Below are positions 43,713 through 53,316 of a DNA stretch of 64,000 nt, one piece after another (position 1 is the first letter of the stretch; every line of letters starts with the position of its first letter). Origin of the DNA: Lysobacterales bacterium (GTDB lineage: Bacteria > Pseudomonadota > Gammaproteobacteria > Xanthomonadales > SZUA-5); NCBI GenBank assembly GCA_022844135.1, contig JALHMG010000016.1, forward strand, positions 1 through 64,000. The letters run 5' to 3'. The notes beneath the pieces were generated by a model. That model did not search any database. It saw nothing but the letters and a program-made list of their open reading frames with translations, and was not told where the DNA came from. Both the position numbers and the translations under genes were made by a program.

Positions 43713-46040
43713 CTACTCGCCGTCCTGCCACTCCGCAGCTTCGACGCAAGTAACTGCCCCGGAGACCAAGTGAGTTTCAGATCTCGTCAAGGGCATGCCG
43801 GGGCATGGAGGGTTGGGTGCTTCAACTCGAAAGTTTGCGTCCTGATAAGGGCCAGGGCTGGTAGTGCCATTGATCGTCATTGTCGGAGGAATGTTAACAA
43901 CGTCTGGAATAATCGCATTTTGCGAGTTGAAACAATATCCGGCTGTTGTATAAAAGCAGCTCCGTACCCGAAGTCCGGGGTTGTAAGAAAATGTTGGTTT
44001 GCTAGCGAAATACCCGATGAACTGTGATGCCTTAGTGGCTGATATGGCCCCGTCTGTAACTGAACAAATCGAGTTTCCGGTTCCGGAAGAGGGGATAAAC
44101 GTCGAACGCCTTAACTGTGTAATCTTCATACAGTAAGAGTTGTTATGGATTCGGCATACGCAATTTCCGCCCTCGCATATCGGTACCCAATAATCAGCCG
44201 GGTCTCCTGTCCGCTGCTGACAACTGCAGGCCTCGGGGCCAGACCCAACTCCAACTGTCTCTCCACGCTGGCAAGCATTTTTTTCCAGTCGATCTTGAAC
44301 GCGATCGTAGGACGCCCCGAAATCCATTGCAAAGCTAAAAACAAATCCACCAACGCATCCAACTGCGCCGGCAGCCGCAACAGGACCCATCGTCATCAAT
44401 GCTCCCAGGCCCGCTCCAGTAGGTGACTCAGGTGAACCACCACTTAGGCCCATTCTGCGAATGACCGCAGCAGTAGTACTCACTGTTCTGCCGGCTGTAG
44501 CGGCGCCAAGTCCTGCTCCACTGGCACACCCAATTAAGTCTGAGAACGGCGATTGAGGATTTGCTGAATAAATCGGCGAAAGACCTGCCAATGCTGCGCC
44601 TAAGTCTAAAAGCGTGTCTCGGGGCGGGTCTTGTGACCAGCATCGTCTCTGGACAATACATTCCGAGCTGTTTGGGTCGATTCTTTTCACGGCCGCAGAA
44701 GCTTTCAATGCTGCCATCCGGGGTTGATTAAGAACCGCTGTGATTTTCTGATAAGCAGCGTGTCCAGCATAGGCTCCACTGGCGTCTTGCCATATCGGAA
44801 CCGATGACGCGATCAGCTTGGGCTTCGCAGTTAAGTAGTGTGTGTACAGTTCGGAGCCACCAAAGCTCCCGGTAGCGACTATTTGGTCCGAGTCGTCGTA
44901 TCCATACAGCAACTTGGACACAAAAGTGCCCTGGAAATCATAGAAGCTTGCTGAAACAATTCTCGGAACTGCGCCGGACGAGAATTGCAGGATTTCCCCA
45001 GAGAATGGAACATGCATCCAGATGATCGGTCTTAGTTTGTAGTCATCATACCTGAAAAAAGCATCTACGAATTTTGCAGGTTTTTGGTCGATTCGATCAA
45101 AATTCTGTATTCCGAAAACCAAGGTTGCATTGTAAAACGAAGCAGAAATATGGTAGCTAGTGTCGGAGACCTGAATCAAAACCTCATCCGAATCTTCACC
45201 TGCGAAACGAACGGGCCTCATTAAGGTTATGCCTTTCCAGTTGCCAGGAAACCTTAACGAGGACCTCTGGTAGCTCGGATTACCAGTGAGGGTGAGCGTA
45301 GTTCGAGTGAGCGTGCCATCATTCGCAGCGAAGTAGACCCTCGCGGCCGAATTGCCCGTGCCGTGATTTAGCGCGCCTATGACCAGCCCTGTGCCAGCGG
45401 GTGGGGTAAAAGACCTTCGGCCGATTATGCCCTCTTCTTCGTCCAGCAATACCATTAACACACTGTTGTTAAGGTCGCGCAGCAAAATGTCTTGGTTTCC
45501 GTCGCCATTTAGATCAGCAATCCATGCTGAATCCACCACCGTGCTAAGACTCACCTTTTCATTACTGCCAGGCTTTACAATAGGCGCCGGAGTTTTTTGA
45601 TAAAAGGCGCCTAGATCGAAACTGTCATTGACCGTAATTGAAAACCTCGAATAGGCGATTTGCAGAAATCCGTTGTTACAAACGAGATCATCGATACCGT
45701 CACCATTGAAGTCATGTGCAGCGATTGGATCGCACGGAAGCTGAGCGTTGCGTGTTGGCCCCGAATGAGGAATCTCACCCAAACCTGTATGAGAAGTTCT
45801 TTTCAACATTTGACGCCAAAGTCGTTCAGTGTGATTGTAGTACAAGAAGTTCGGCGTTTCTGGCGTTTGGTAGCGGTTGCTTGAATAGTAGACGGCAGGG
45901 GCAATGGCGAAGCCTTTTCCGTGGCTGCTTTCGATGGTTCTCTGATTTGCTTGTGCAGTCACATTTCCAAGTGCGAGGGTTGACAGCAGGGCAAAAATTG
46001 CGAAGCTCCCCAGGTGCGAAGTCATGGCTTGAATTCTCAT
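43713..46040 (-). CDS. Large secreted FG-GAP/VCBS-like protein with Gly-rich hydrophobic segment
   Basis: A 775-residue protein with a signal peptide (start MRIQAMTSHLGSF, hydrophobic core, likely cut after VTAQA). Two calcium-loop repeats are visible, HDFNGDGIDDLVC and ADLNGDGNQDILL, as in FG-GAP beta-propellers, and the first 450 residues are compatible with a propeller. A Gly/Ala-rich hydrophobic region follows (GCASGAGLGAATAG ... GALMTMGPVAAAGAVG), then a Cys-rich tail (ACSCQQRTG, CEGGNCVCRIHNNSYC). GC content is visibly lower than in flanking genes, suggesting transfer. The frame is open upstream to 46307 but those residues are not signal-like. Function unknown; adhesion or membrane interaction is possible. 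Confidence 0.78.
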   Translation of the reverse strand: MRIQAMTSHLGSFAIFALLSTLALGNVTAQANQRTIESSHGKGFAIAPAVYYSSNRYQTPETPNFLYYNHTERLWRQMLKRTSHTGLGEIPHSGPTRNAQLPCDPIAAHDFNGDGIDDLVCNNGFLQIAYSRFSITVNDSFDLGAFYQKTPAPIVKPGSNEKVSLSTVVDSAWIADLNGDGNQDILLRDLNNSVLMVLLDEEEGIIGRRSFTPPAGTGLVIGALNHGTGNSAARVYFAANDGTLTRTTLTLTGNPSYQRSSLRFPGNWKGITLMRPVRFAGEDSDEVLIQVSDTSYHISASFYNATLVFGIQNFDRIDQKPAKFVDAFFRYDDYKLRPIIWMHVPFSGEILQFSSGAVPRIVSASFYDFQGTFVSKLLYGYDDSDQIVATGSFGGSELYTHYLTAKPKLIASSVPIWQDASGAYAGHAAYQKITAVLNQPRMAALKASAAVKRIDPNSSECIVQRRCWSQDPPRDTLLDLGAALAGLSPIYSANPQSPFSDLIGCASGAGLGAATAGRTVSTTAAVIRRMGLSGGSPESPTGAGLGALMTMGPVAAAGAVGCVGGFVFSFAMDFGASYDRVQDRLEKNACQRGETVGVGSGPEACSCQQRTGDPADYWVPICEGGNCVCRIHNNSYCMKITQLRRSTFIPSSGTGNSICSVTDGAISATKASQFIGYFASKPTFSYNPGLRVRSCFYTTAGYCFNSQNAIIPDVVNIPPTMTINGTTSPGPYQDANFRVEAPNPPCPGMPLTRSETHLVSGAVTCVEAAEWQDGE

Positions 46041-46529
46041 GCAATAGTTAATGCCGGTGGAAATCATTTTGGTTCCATTGCTCATTCCAGCCCAAAAGCG
46101 AGCAGGCAGATAATTTTCGTTAGTGCCCGGATAGTCTTGATGTTTTTTTGAGTCATGCCGGTTATTTATTGAGTTTTCTTGACAGGATGTGAGACGACCG
46201 GATTCGAGCCCATGGCAAGCTGGCACCGAAGTGCAAGTCTTGGGCGGCCGTTCGTCCCACTTCGACCTTGACTGCCGACATGGACGTGGTGACATGGACG
46301 TAGTCACTCAGCAACTGGCCTGAAGTGCCGGTTGTCAGGTTATGGGGCGCGATCAGCTTTCGATCTTTCGCGAGCCAGCATATTGTTGAGAGACAGTCGG
46401 GTATGCCTTTGGCGGCTTTCGTCTAGAGCTTGTGAAACGCTTCGCATTAGCTGGTCGAAGCCAAGAGGCTCCCGCGTCCTTCACGATCACGACCGCTTCC
46501 TTTAAGGAAGCGTCGGACTTAACGCAAAG
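46041..46529. other. Gene-free stretch between the FG-GAP protein and ompW
   Basis: About 490 bases of mixed GC holding the promoters of two divergent genes. No homologous frame, tRNA or repeat was seen. The upstream part of the long minus frame here (46041-46307) does not resemble coding sequence. Confidence 0.5.
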
Positions 46530-46543
46530 TTGACCTCAATCAA
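46530..46543 (+). promoter_or_regulatory. FNR/ANR-like box upstream of ompW
   Basis: TTGACCTCAATCAA matches the FNR/ANR consensus TTGAT-N4-ATCAA at nine of ten positions. It lies 63 bases before the ompW start, which suits activation. ompW is oxygen-regulated by FNR in enteric bacteria, so control by anaerobiosis is likely here. Confidence 0.6.
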
Positions 46544-46606
46544 GTGCGGCGCTGGAGGTTGCCTCTAGCTTTGTCGTCATCGTCGACAACCCAGAGGAAA
46601 CAAGCA

Positions 46607-47242
46607 ATGAGCATTCATCGAATTGGACTGGCATGTGCGCTGTTCGGTCTGGCGGCCGGCTTGAGCGGCCCGGCGCTGGCCGGCAATGCCGGCAGTTGGG
46701 AGATCAAGTTCGGTGCGCACACGGTGAATCCGAAATCGGATAACGGCACGCTGCGCGCTGGCAGCACGGCCTTCGACGTTGAGGTTGGCAACGATGTACG
46801 CCCCACCTTCAATGTGGGCTACTGGTTTAGCGACAACTGGCAGCTGGATGTACTCGCCTCTTTGCCCTTCGAGCACGATGTCGATTTGAACGGCGGTCGC
46901 GCTGCATCGTTCAAGCATCTGCCGCCGACGTTTACGCTGCAATACCACTTCAATCCGGACGGCGATGGCGTCAATCCCTTTGTCGGTGTGGGCCTCAACT
47001 ACACCTTCGTTTATGACGAGCAGGAAGTCGGGCCGCTGGCCGGCACGCGCCTGCGCCTGGACGACTCCATTGGCCTTGCCGCTCAGGTGGGCCTGACGTT
47101 CCCGATCAACGAGAACTGGTCGATCGGCGGCGATGTGCGTTGGTTCGATATCGATTCGGATGCCGAGCTCAACGGTGCCAGCCTCGGTACGGTCAATGTC
47201 GATCCGCTGGCTTTCGGCATCTTCGCGATTTATCGGCTGTAA
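46607..47242 (+). CDS. ompW: OmpW-family outer membrane protein
   Basis: A 211-residue eight-stranded barrel protein. Signal peptide MSIHRIGLACALFGLAAG with a cut after PALA. The mature part begins GSWEIKFGAHTVNPKSDNG, has NVGYWFSDNWQLDVLASLPF and NPFVGVGLNYTFVYDE, and ends in FGIFAIYRL, all typical of OmpW. GAGGAAA precedes the ATG. The upstream FNR-like box fits the family's known oxygen control. OmpW forms a hydrophobic channel for small nonpolar compounds. Confidence 0.93.
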   Translation: MSIHRIGLACALFGLAAGLSGPALAGNAGSWEIKFGAHTVNPKSDNGTLRAGSTAFDVEVGNDVRPTFNVGYWFSDNWQLDVLASLPFEHDVDLNGGRAASFKHLPPTFTLQYHFNPDGDGVNPFVGVGLNYTFVYDEQEVGPLAGTRLRLDDSIGLAAQVGLTFPINENWSIGGDVRWFDIDSDAELNGASLGTVNVDPLAFGIFAIYRL

Positions 47243-47361
47243 ACCGTCAAGGCGCTGCTCGGGTCGCTCGCACGCGCGAGCGGCCCCGCTTGCGCGCCAA
47301 GGTCTTGTGCTTGTGCGTTTCGCCCTCACCTCGGGAGGTCGACGCCCAGGTTCCGAGCCCA

Positions 47362-49383
47362 ATGAATCCTTTACTTCACGCCGCTGAACTTCCCGATTTC
47401 GCCGCCATCGCACCTGAGCACGCCGTGCCCGCAGTGGAGGAGGTATTGGCGGAATACCAGGCGCAAGTCGATGCCCTGGTCGCAATCGAACACCCCACCT
47501 GGGATTCGTTGATAGCGCCGCTTGAGGCGATGGACGCAAAACTGGAACGTGCGTTCAGTCCGGTCTCGCATCTGCATTCGGTGATGGATAGCCCGGATTG
47601 GCGGGCCGCGCACGAGATCGCGCAGGACAAGATCACCGAGTTCACCGCCGCACTGGGGCAAAACCGGGCGTTGTACGACGCCTATCGCAAGCTCAAATCC
47701 GCGCCAGAGTTCGCGCATTTTCCACGCGAGCGGCAGGCAGTGATCGAGCATGCGCTGCGCGATTTCGAACTCTCAGGCGTGGCCCTGGATGAGCCGATGC
47801 GAACGCGTTTTCGCGACATTGCGCGCGAGTCGACGCAGCTGGAGACCGCGTTCGAGCAGGCGGTCATGGATGCCACCGATGCGTGGCAGCGCCCATTGAG
47901 CGAAACCGAACTCGACGGCATCCCCGACAGCGAACGCGCAGTACTTGCGCAGGCCGCCCGCGACAAGCAACAGGACGGGCATCTGCTGACGCTGCAACAA
48001 CCGGCATACCACGCGGTCATCACCTACGCGCGAAATCGCGAGCTGCGCGCCGAAGCTTATCGCGCCTACCAGACGCGCGCATCCGATCAGGGCCCACATG
48101 CTGGCCAGTTCGACAACGCCGGGCGCATCGAAAAAATCATGGCCTTGCGTCACGAGGCCGCGCAGTTACTGGGTTTCCCAAACGCCGCTGCGGTGTCTCT
48201 GGCGACCAAGATGGCGCCGAACGCCGATCGCGTGCTCGCGTTTCTGCGCGATCTTGCCGCTAAGGCGAAGCCAGGCGCGGAGCGCGACCTTGCCGAGCTG
48301 CGCGCGTTTGCGGCCAGCGAGCTGGGCATCGACGAGCTGCAGCCTTGGGATGTGGCGTACGCGTCGGAGAAGTTGCGCGAACGCCGCTACGCGCTATCGG
48401 ACGAAGAGCTCAAGCCGTATTTCCCGCTCGATGCGGTGATGGCGGGTCTGTTCCGCATCGTCGAGGAAGCCTTCGGCGCGCGCATCGTGCCAGGCGCCGC
48501 GAGCGTGTGGCATGCGGACGTGCAGTATTGCGATGTGCTGGCCGAGACCGGCGAGCGCATTGCCGGTTTGTTTCTGGACCCGTACGCGCGCGCCAAAAAA
48601 CGCGGCGGCGCTTGGATGGACACCTGCCGATCGCGGTTTGTCTCAAGCCAGGGCAGTTCGTTGCCGATCGCGTATCTGACGTGCAACTTCGCGCCGCCGA
48701 CGCCGGGCAAACCTTCGCTCCTGACGCACGATGATGTGACCACGCTGTTCCACGAATTCGGTCACGGCCTGCACCATATGCTGACGCGCATCGATGCGCG
48801 CGATGTCTCGGGCATTTCAGGTGTCGAATGGGACGCGGTGGAATTGCCCAGTCAGTTCATGGAGAACTTTTGCTGGACGCGTGCGGGCCTGGATCGCTTT
48901 GCGCGCCACGTCGATACCGGCGCGGCCATGCCCGACGATTTATTCCAACGCCTGTTGGCCACGCGCCATTTTCAATCGGGTTTGTTCCTGGTGCGCCAGC
49001 TCGAGTTCGGTCTGTTCGACTTTCTGCTGCATTTGAACTACGCGCCAGAGCGCGGCGCACGTGTGCTGGAGACCCTCGCCGCCGTGCGCGAGGAAGTTGC
49101 CGTCATCCGGCCACCGGAATGGCAGCGCTTTCCGATGAGCTTCGGCCACATCTTCGCGGGCGGTTATGCCGCCGGCTACTACAGCTATCTGTGGGCCGAG
49201 GTGCTGTCGGCCGACGCTTTCGCGGCGTTCGGCGATGGCATTGATGCCAGCGCAGGGCGACGGTTCCTCAACGAGGTGCTCTCGGTGGGCGGCAGCCGAC
49301 CCGCACTCGAAAGCTTCGTCGCTTTCCGCGGCCGCGAGCCGATCGTTGAACCGCTATTGGCGAGTTACGGGCTCGCAGCCTAG
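47362..49383 (+). CDS. prlC: Oligopeptidase A (M3 zinc metallopeptidase)
   Basis: A 673-residue cytosolic endopeptidase that degrades short peptides, including cleaved signal peptides. The zinc site is HEFGH at residues 464-468 (LFHEFGHGLHHML), with the downstream GVEWDAVELPSQFMENF glutamate ligand region. Other family segments are LDPYARAKKRGGAWMD, QLEFGLFDF and HIFAGGYAAGYYSYLWAE. The start at 47362 (MNPLLHAAELPDF) gives normal length; the open frame extends upstream into the ompW gene without homology. Confidence 0.95.
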   Translation: MNPLLHAAELPDFAAIAPEHAVPAVEEVLAEYQAQVDALVAIEHPTWDSLIAPLEAMDAKLERAFSPVSHLHSVMDSPDWRAAHEIAQDKITEFTAALGQNRALYDAYRKLKSAPEFAHFPRERQAVIEHALRDFELSGVALDEPMRTRFRDIARESTQLETAFEQAVMDATDAWQRPLSETELDGIPDSERAVLAQAARDKQQDGHLLTLQQPAYHAVITYARNRELRAEAYRAYQTRASDQGPHAGQFDNAGRIEKIMALRHEAAQLLGFPNAAAVSLATKMAPNADRVLAFLRDLAAKAKPGAERDLAELRAFAASELGIDELQPWDVAYASEKLRERRYALSDEELKPYFPLDAVMAGLFRIVEEAFGARIVPGAASVWHADVQYCDVLAETGERIAGLFLDPYARAKKRGGAWMDTCRSRFVSSQGSSLPIAYLTCNFAPPTPGKPSLLTHDDVTTLFHEFGHGLHHMLTRIDARDVSGISGVEWDAVELPSQFMENFCWTRAGLDRFARHVDTGAAMPDDLFQRLLATRHFQSGLFLVRQLEFGLFDFLLHLNYAPERGARVLETLAAVREEVAVIRPPEWQRFPMSFGHIFAGGYAAGYYSYLWAEVLSADAFAAFGDGIDASAGRRFLNEVLSVGGSRPALESFVAFRGREPIVEPLLASYGLAA

Positions 49384-49595
49384 GCTGGGCTCACATTCGA
49401 AACAGGCCGAAATCACGTGACCGAATACACCCCGTGACCAATGGCTGCTGGCCCGACGCGGCGGAAGCAATAATCTGCAGCCCATTGGGACAGGAACGAG
49501 TTCAATGAATTGGAGGCGTTTGCCAGCCCCGGCAGCATTTTCGCCCGCCGCACCGGCATGTTAAGCCGATCACTAACAGGATCCAGGAGGCAAAC

Positions 49596-50633
49596 ATGCG
49601 AGTAATGGTTGTGTTTGTGCTATCGCTGCTTGCGTTCGACGTCGCGGCGTTTCCACGTGCTGCGCTCGAACGAGTCGATCTTGAGACGGCTGCGATTCAA
49701 CTGCAGATCGCCAACCATGCAGCGCAATCCGACCAGAAACGCGATCGGCTGGTCGCGGCGCTGCTCCTCAAATACCTGCCGGAAAAACTGGTCACCGCGG
49801 AAATTGCTGCACGCCAAAAGAAGCTTTTCGCCGACGCGACGCAGGCGACAAACGACGATGCGCTGATCTTGTTATGGCGCCTGGGTGCCAGTGAGGACAA
49901 GACGGAGCAAATGGCGATTGCCCAGAAGATGACCGAGGTCAGTCCCGATTGGGTGATGGGTTGGCTCGCCAGCCTGCCCTCGTCGTACAGCGAGGACCAG
50001 CTGGCGTATGCCGAGTCGCTACTCGCAAGGGCCGCAATCGCGCCCGACTACAACGGACGGTCCGGCGAGCTGATGCGGCATGTGTCGCGCCTGGCTGTCG
50101 GCGCTGGTATCGCTCCGCCCACCGCATCGATTCGCAAAGCAACGCAGTTGCCGTCGGGAGCCGATGCGGCAGATCTGGGCATCTATTTGGGCCTGACCAT
50201 CGAAGTGGTGCACTTGCAGACGTGGATGCACTCCACGCCTCAGCCCTGGTGTCCGACATCGCCACCCGATAAATCGGCGCCATCTTGCAGCAGCGTGTTG
50301 CAGCGATTGTCGGTCGAATCGACGGAACTGGCTTCTCTTGCCCTAAGCCATGCCGTGTCCAATCTCCGTGCCACAAACGATGACGAACGCGCCCAGATCT
50401 TGACATTGGTCAGTGCGCTGAACTGGATGACCGACAACGTCAATCGTCGGCACAGTTCGCATTTGCAGGATTTCCTGGAGGTCTGGAAAATGGATGGCAT
50501 GACCGAAATTGGCGCTTACCGCGCATTGATGGGGCGCTGGGGCATCCCCCTGACGCCGCCCTCGGATTACCGCTCGAACTGGGTCAAGGTCGCTCAACAA
50601 AAAGCGAGAGATCACGAGCGAGGGGATCACTGA
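49596..50633 (+). CDS. Hypothetical exported protein (345 aa)
   Basis: I do not recognise it. It has a signal peptide (MRVMVVFVLSLLAFDVAAF) and an otherwise helical, soluble character with repeated leucines and TPR-like helix pairs (ALILLWRLGASEDKTEQM, AYAESLLARAAIAP). There are two Cys pairs in a PWCPTSPPDKSAPSCSS stretch that might form a disulfide. The start is preceded by CAGGAGG. Related Xanthomonadales proteins of unknown role have this general form. It stands alone, with 212 bases upstream and 165 downstream. Confidence 0.75.
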   Translation: MRVMVVFVLSLLAFDVAAFPRAALERVDLETAAIQLQIANHAAQSDQKRDRLVAALLLKYLPEKLVTAEIAARQKKLFADATQATNDDALILLWRLGASEDKTEQMAIAQKMTEVSPDWVMGWLASLPSSYSEDQLAYAESLLARAAIAPDYNGRSGELMRHVSRLAVGAGIAPPTASIRKATQLPSGADAADLGIYLGLTIEVVHLQTWMHSTPQPWCPTSPPDKSAPSCSSVLQRLSVESTELASLALSHAVSNLRATNDDERAQILTLVSALNWMTDNVNRRHSSHLQDFLEVWKMDGMTEIGAYRALMGRWGIPLTPPSDYRSNWVKVAQQKARDHERGDH

Positions 50634-50798
50634 CCTGCAGGCATTAACATCGCGACTTGGCGAGTCGCGGAATCTGTCGCCTCGTTCGCATACGGCCGGG
50701 GGCCTGATATCAGCGGATTGCAACCGCAAGTCGCGTTGGGTCGGCCCCGTCGTCGCCAGCCGCTATGATCCGCGCGTCTTCCCGATCGCCCCATCCTC

Positions 50799-51116
50799 AT
50801 GCGCCTTGCTGATCAGAACTGCATTCCCCGGCGCGGCGACGCGCATCGTATTGCTGCGAAAGATGCGCGAGCTTTGCTCTCCGAGATCCCCGCTTGGACG
50901 GCCAGCGATGCGCTGTTAACGCGGACGTTTAGCTTCGCCGATTTCCACGCCACGATGGCCTTCGTCAATCGCGTCGCCGACATCGCGCATGCGCAGGACC
51001 ATCACCCGGATATGGCGGTGAGTTACAACCGCTGCACAGTCTCGTGGAACACGCACGATGTGGGCGGGCTGTCGCTCAACGATTTCATCTGCGCCGCGAA
51101 AGTCGACGCGCTATGA
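50799..51116 (+). CDS. phhB: 4a-hydroxytetrahydrobiopterin dehydratase
   Basis: A 105-residue pterin-4a-carbinolamine dehydratase, which regenerates the tetrahydropterin cofactor after phenylalanine hydroxylation. The catalytic HHPDMAVSYN histidines are present, with the flanking FADFHATMAFVNRVADIA helix and the TVSWNTHDVGGLSLND end typical of the family. It overlaps the next gene by ATGA. No phenylalanine hydroxylase gene is in the window. Confidence 0.95.
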   Translation: MRLADQNCIPRRGDAHRIAAKDARALLSEIPAWTASDALLTRTFSFADFHATMAFVNRVADIAHAQDHHPDMAVSYNRCTVSWNTHDVGGLSLNDFICAAKVDAL

Positions 51117-52666
51117 GCCGGGTGCTCAAAATACTGGCGCTGATCCTGGTCGGCGCCGCCGTCGCGTTCGCCATCAGCAGCGCGGCCTTCGATCGCTTCC
51201 TGCAAGATGAATTTGGCCGCGACATTGCGCGCATGGAGCGCGGCGATTCGCGTTTGAGCCTGGATTTCGATGTCACGGACGATCTGATTGTCGATGCGAG
51301 CGACGGCCTTACCGATGTCCGCGCAAGCGAAGGCACCGTAAGCGCCGTGGTGCCGAACGGCCACGCGAACGTGCGCCTCAATTTGCGCGGGCGCTGGCTC
51401 GACGCACGGCGTTTCGATTACCTCATCGCGCGTATCGAGGTCAGCGCACCGGCCGAGATGGTGCTGATTTTCGACGAACCCGGCGAGCTGGTGCAGAACG
51501 CGGTGAAGGTCGATCTGATTGCCGGCTGGAACGAGCTGAAATTGCCGCTGATGGAGATGCCGTGGCGTCGCGGCCGTGAGCAGGAAGGCGAGTTGTTCCA
51601 TACCGTCGAGCCGTGGGGCGGCGTCAGCGGCGCGGTGGGCGAATTCCGTTTGTACATCGCCGGTGCGCCCGATACCCGATTGGCCATCGACCACGTGCGC
51701 TTCAGCGAGCGCCTGGTCGTGACCGGCATCACGCCAGTGCGTCAACCGCTCAAGCGCATCGAATGGATCGATGTCGCCACGTTGAAAGATCGCCTCGCCG
51801 TGCGCCAGCCGCTGCGCGCGCAACCTGAGTTGCGCGTCGGCGTGCGCCTTCCTGTCTGGCAAGACACCCCGGAGCGCTTGTTGCTGCTGCGCGACGCGGC
51901 GCGCGAGCGCGATGCGGAGGTGCTCTTCTACCCGAGCCTGCGTACGCTGCCTGAAGACCATCGCACACTCACGCCATCGACCGCGACCGATGTGCCGCTG
52001 TCCTTGGTGATTGCGGTCGCAACGGTCCTGCTCCTGGTGCGCCTCGGGATCTCGCGACTGCCCCAACGTGGCGGCGCGCTGATCGCACTCGCGGCAGGCA
52101 TGGCGCCCTGGATATGGATCATGCTAGGGAGGCATTTCGACGCCGAACCCGGGCCCAACGCCTGGGCTGTGATTGCCCTGACGCTGCTGTTCATGCTGAC
52201 CCTGGTTCGCTACGCCGATCTTAAGCAGTGGATCGGCAACCGCGCCGCCTGGGATTCGATGTTGACCTGGACGTTGCCGATTGCATTGCTCATCGCCTGC
52301 GCAGGTTTGATCGTGGACCATATCGAATGGCAGCAGCCCGGGCGCATCCTCGGCTACGTACCCTTCGTGATCCTGCAGCAGCTCGTACTGGTGGGCTTCC
52401 TGCTGCCGTTTGCGCAACGGGCGAGCGCTGGCGGCGCCTGGGTTCTCGCTGCCGCGCTGTTCGGTCTGATGCACATCCCGAACTTCGCGCTGACGTTATT
52501 CGCCGCCATCGGCGCCGCGCTATGGTGCTTGCACTTCACCAGGCATCGCGCCATCGCTCCGCTCATCGTCTCGCACGTGATTCTGGGTCTGTGCGCGGTC
52601 ACTTTTGCGCCGAGCGCGGTGTTGTACTCGGCCGAGGCGGGAGCGCGGTTCTTCTTGCTGCAGTGA
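51113..52666 (+). CDS. CPBP-type membrane protein with extracytoplasmic domain, catalytic Glu pair replaced
   Basis: A 517-residue protein with an N-terminal membrane anchor, an extracytoplasmic beta-sandwich-like region (~30-300, for example HANVRLNLRGRWLDARRFDY), then eight or so membrane segments. The last four look like a CPBP/Abi protease core: FGLMHIPN (F450 to H454) is motif 2 and SHVILGL is motif 3. Motif 1, normally EExxxR, reads QQLVLVG, with Gln422-Gln423 in place of the two Glu. Peptidase activity is therefore doubtful. It is coupled to phhB and followed by a strong terminator. Role unknown. Confidence 0.75.
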   Translation: MSRVLKILALILVGAAVAFAISSAAFDRFLQDEFGRDIARMERGDSRLSLDFDVTDDLIVDASDGLTDVRASEGTVSAVVPNGHANVRLNLRGRWLDARRFDYLIARIEVSAPAEMVLIFDEPGELVQNAVKVDLIAGWNELKLPLMEMPWRRGREQEGELFHTVEPWGGVSGAVGEFRLYIAGAPDTRLAIDHVRFSERLVVTGITPVRQPLKRIEWIDVATLKDRLAVRQPLRAQPELRVGVRLPVWQDTPERLLLLRDAARERDAEVLFYPSLRTLPEDHRTLTPSTATDVPLSLVIAVATVLLLVRLGISRLPQRGGALIALAAGMAPWIWIMLGRHFDAEPGPNAWAVIALTLLFMLTLVRYADLKQWIGNRAAWDSMLTWTLPIALLIACAGLIVDHIEWQQPGRILGYVPFVILQQLVLVGFLLPFAQRASAGGAWVLAAALFGLMHIPNFALTLFAAIGAALWCLHFTRHRAIAPLIVSHVILGLCAVTFAPSAVLYSAEAGARFFLLQ

Positions 52667-52694
52667 GTGTGCCAACGCGCTCTTTTAGAGAGAG

Positions 52695-52734
52695 AAAAAG
52701 GGCCGAGCCCAACCATCGCGGCTCGACCCCTTTT
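52695..52734. terminator. Intrinsic terminator after the CPBP-like gene
   Basis: AAAAAGGGCCGAGCC pairs with GGCTCGACCCCTTTT (one base mismatch in the middle), loop about ten bases, with A-rich and T-rich ends on the two sides. It would stop transcription of the plus-strand gene and also of the small minus-strand gene that ends at 52777. Confidence 0.85.
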
Positions 52735-52776
52735 GCATCCCTCGATAGCCAATCGAAATCTCTTTTGATGGCAAAA

Positions 52777-53136
52777 CTAATTCAGCCAGGGCATCGTATA
52801 AGGAGTGCCGCCAGCAGTGATGTAAAGCACGAGCGGATCGCCGGCAGCACCGATGTATGTCGATTCCGATACTGGATTCTCAACTGAAAGCGGATAAGTC
52901 GAGTAATAGATGCTGCTTTCGTACTGCCAAACGTAATACGTAGCGCTTTCCGTCGTGATGGTTATGTTATGGCCATCAAATTTTTTGGCGTTGTACCACG
53001 GAACTGGTGTATTGCTATAGTCCGCAGCGCTCAAGCCGGCCAGTGAAATCGGGCTTGGACCCTTTGCTTCTTGATCAGTAAAAGTGACCGACGAGCTGGT
53101 TAGATTAATAATCGCCTGAATCCGTGACAAACTCAT
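52777..53136 (-). CDS. Hypothetical protein (119 aa), lower GC
   Basis: I do not recognise it. The start at 53136 (MSLSRIQAIINLTSSS) follows an AGGGGGG run. The sequence is rich in Ser, Thr, Tyr and Pro with alternating hydrophobics (HNITITTESATYYVWQYE), suggesting a small beta protein. There is no signal peptide and no Cys. GC is clearly below that of the flanking genes. It faces a shared terminator on its 3' side and has 180 gene-free bases before it, so it stands alone. Confidence 0.65.
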   Translation of the reverse strand: MSLSRIQAIINLTSSSVTFTDQEAKGPSPISLAGLSAADYSNTPVPWYNAKKFDGHNITITTESATYYVWQYESSIYYSTYPLSVENPVSESTYIGAAGDPLVLYITAGGTPYTMPWLN

Positions 53137-53316
53137 TTTTACCCCCCTCTTTTTTGCACTTGGAAATGAAAGAACTGCTTTCACCTTCAGGAGCATGGCA
53201 ACGCCAGGATGCTCACGGCCAAGTTAGCAACAAATGACGAGAATGTCACTGACGCAATTCTAGCAAATTCTGACTGTTGTAGATTAGTTGACGCCATTTC
53301 GGTGTGAATAGCGATC

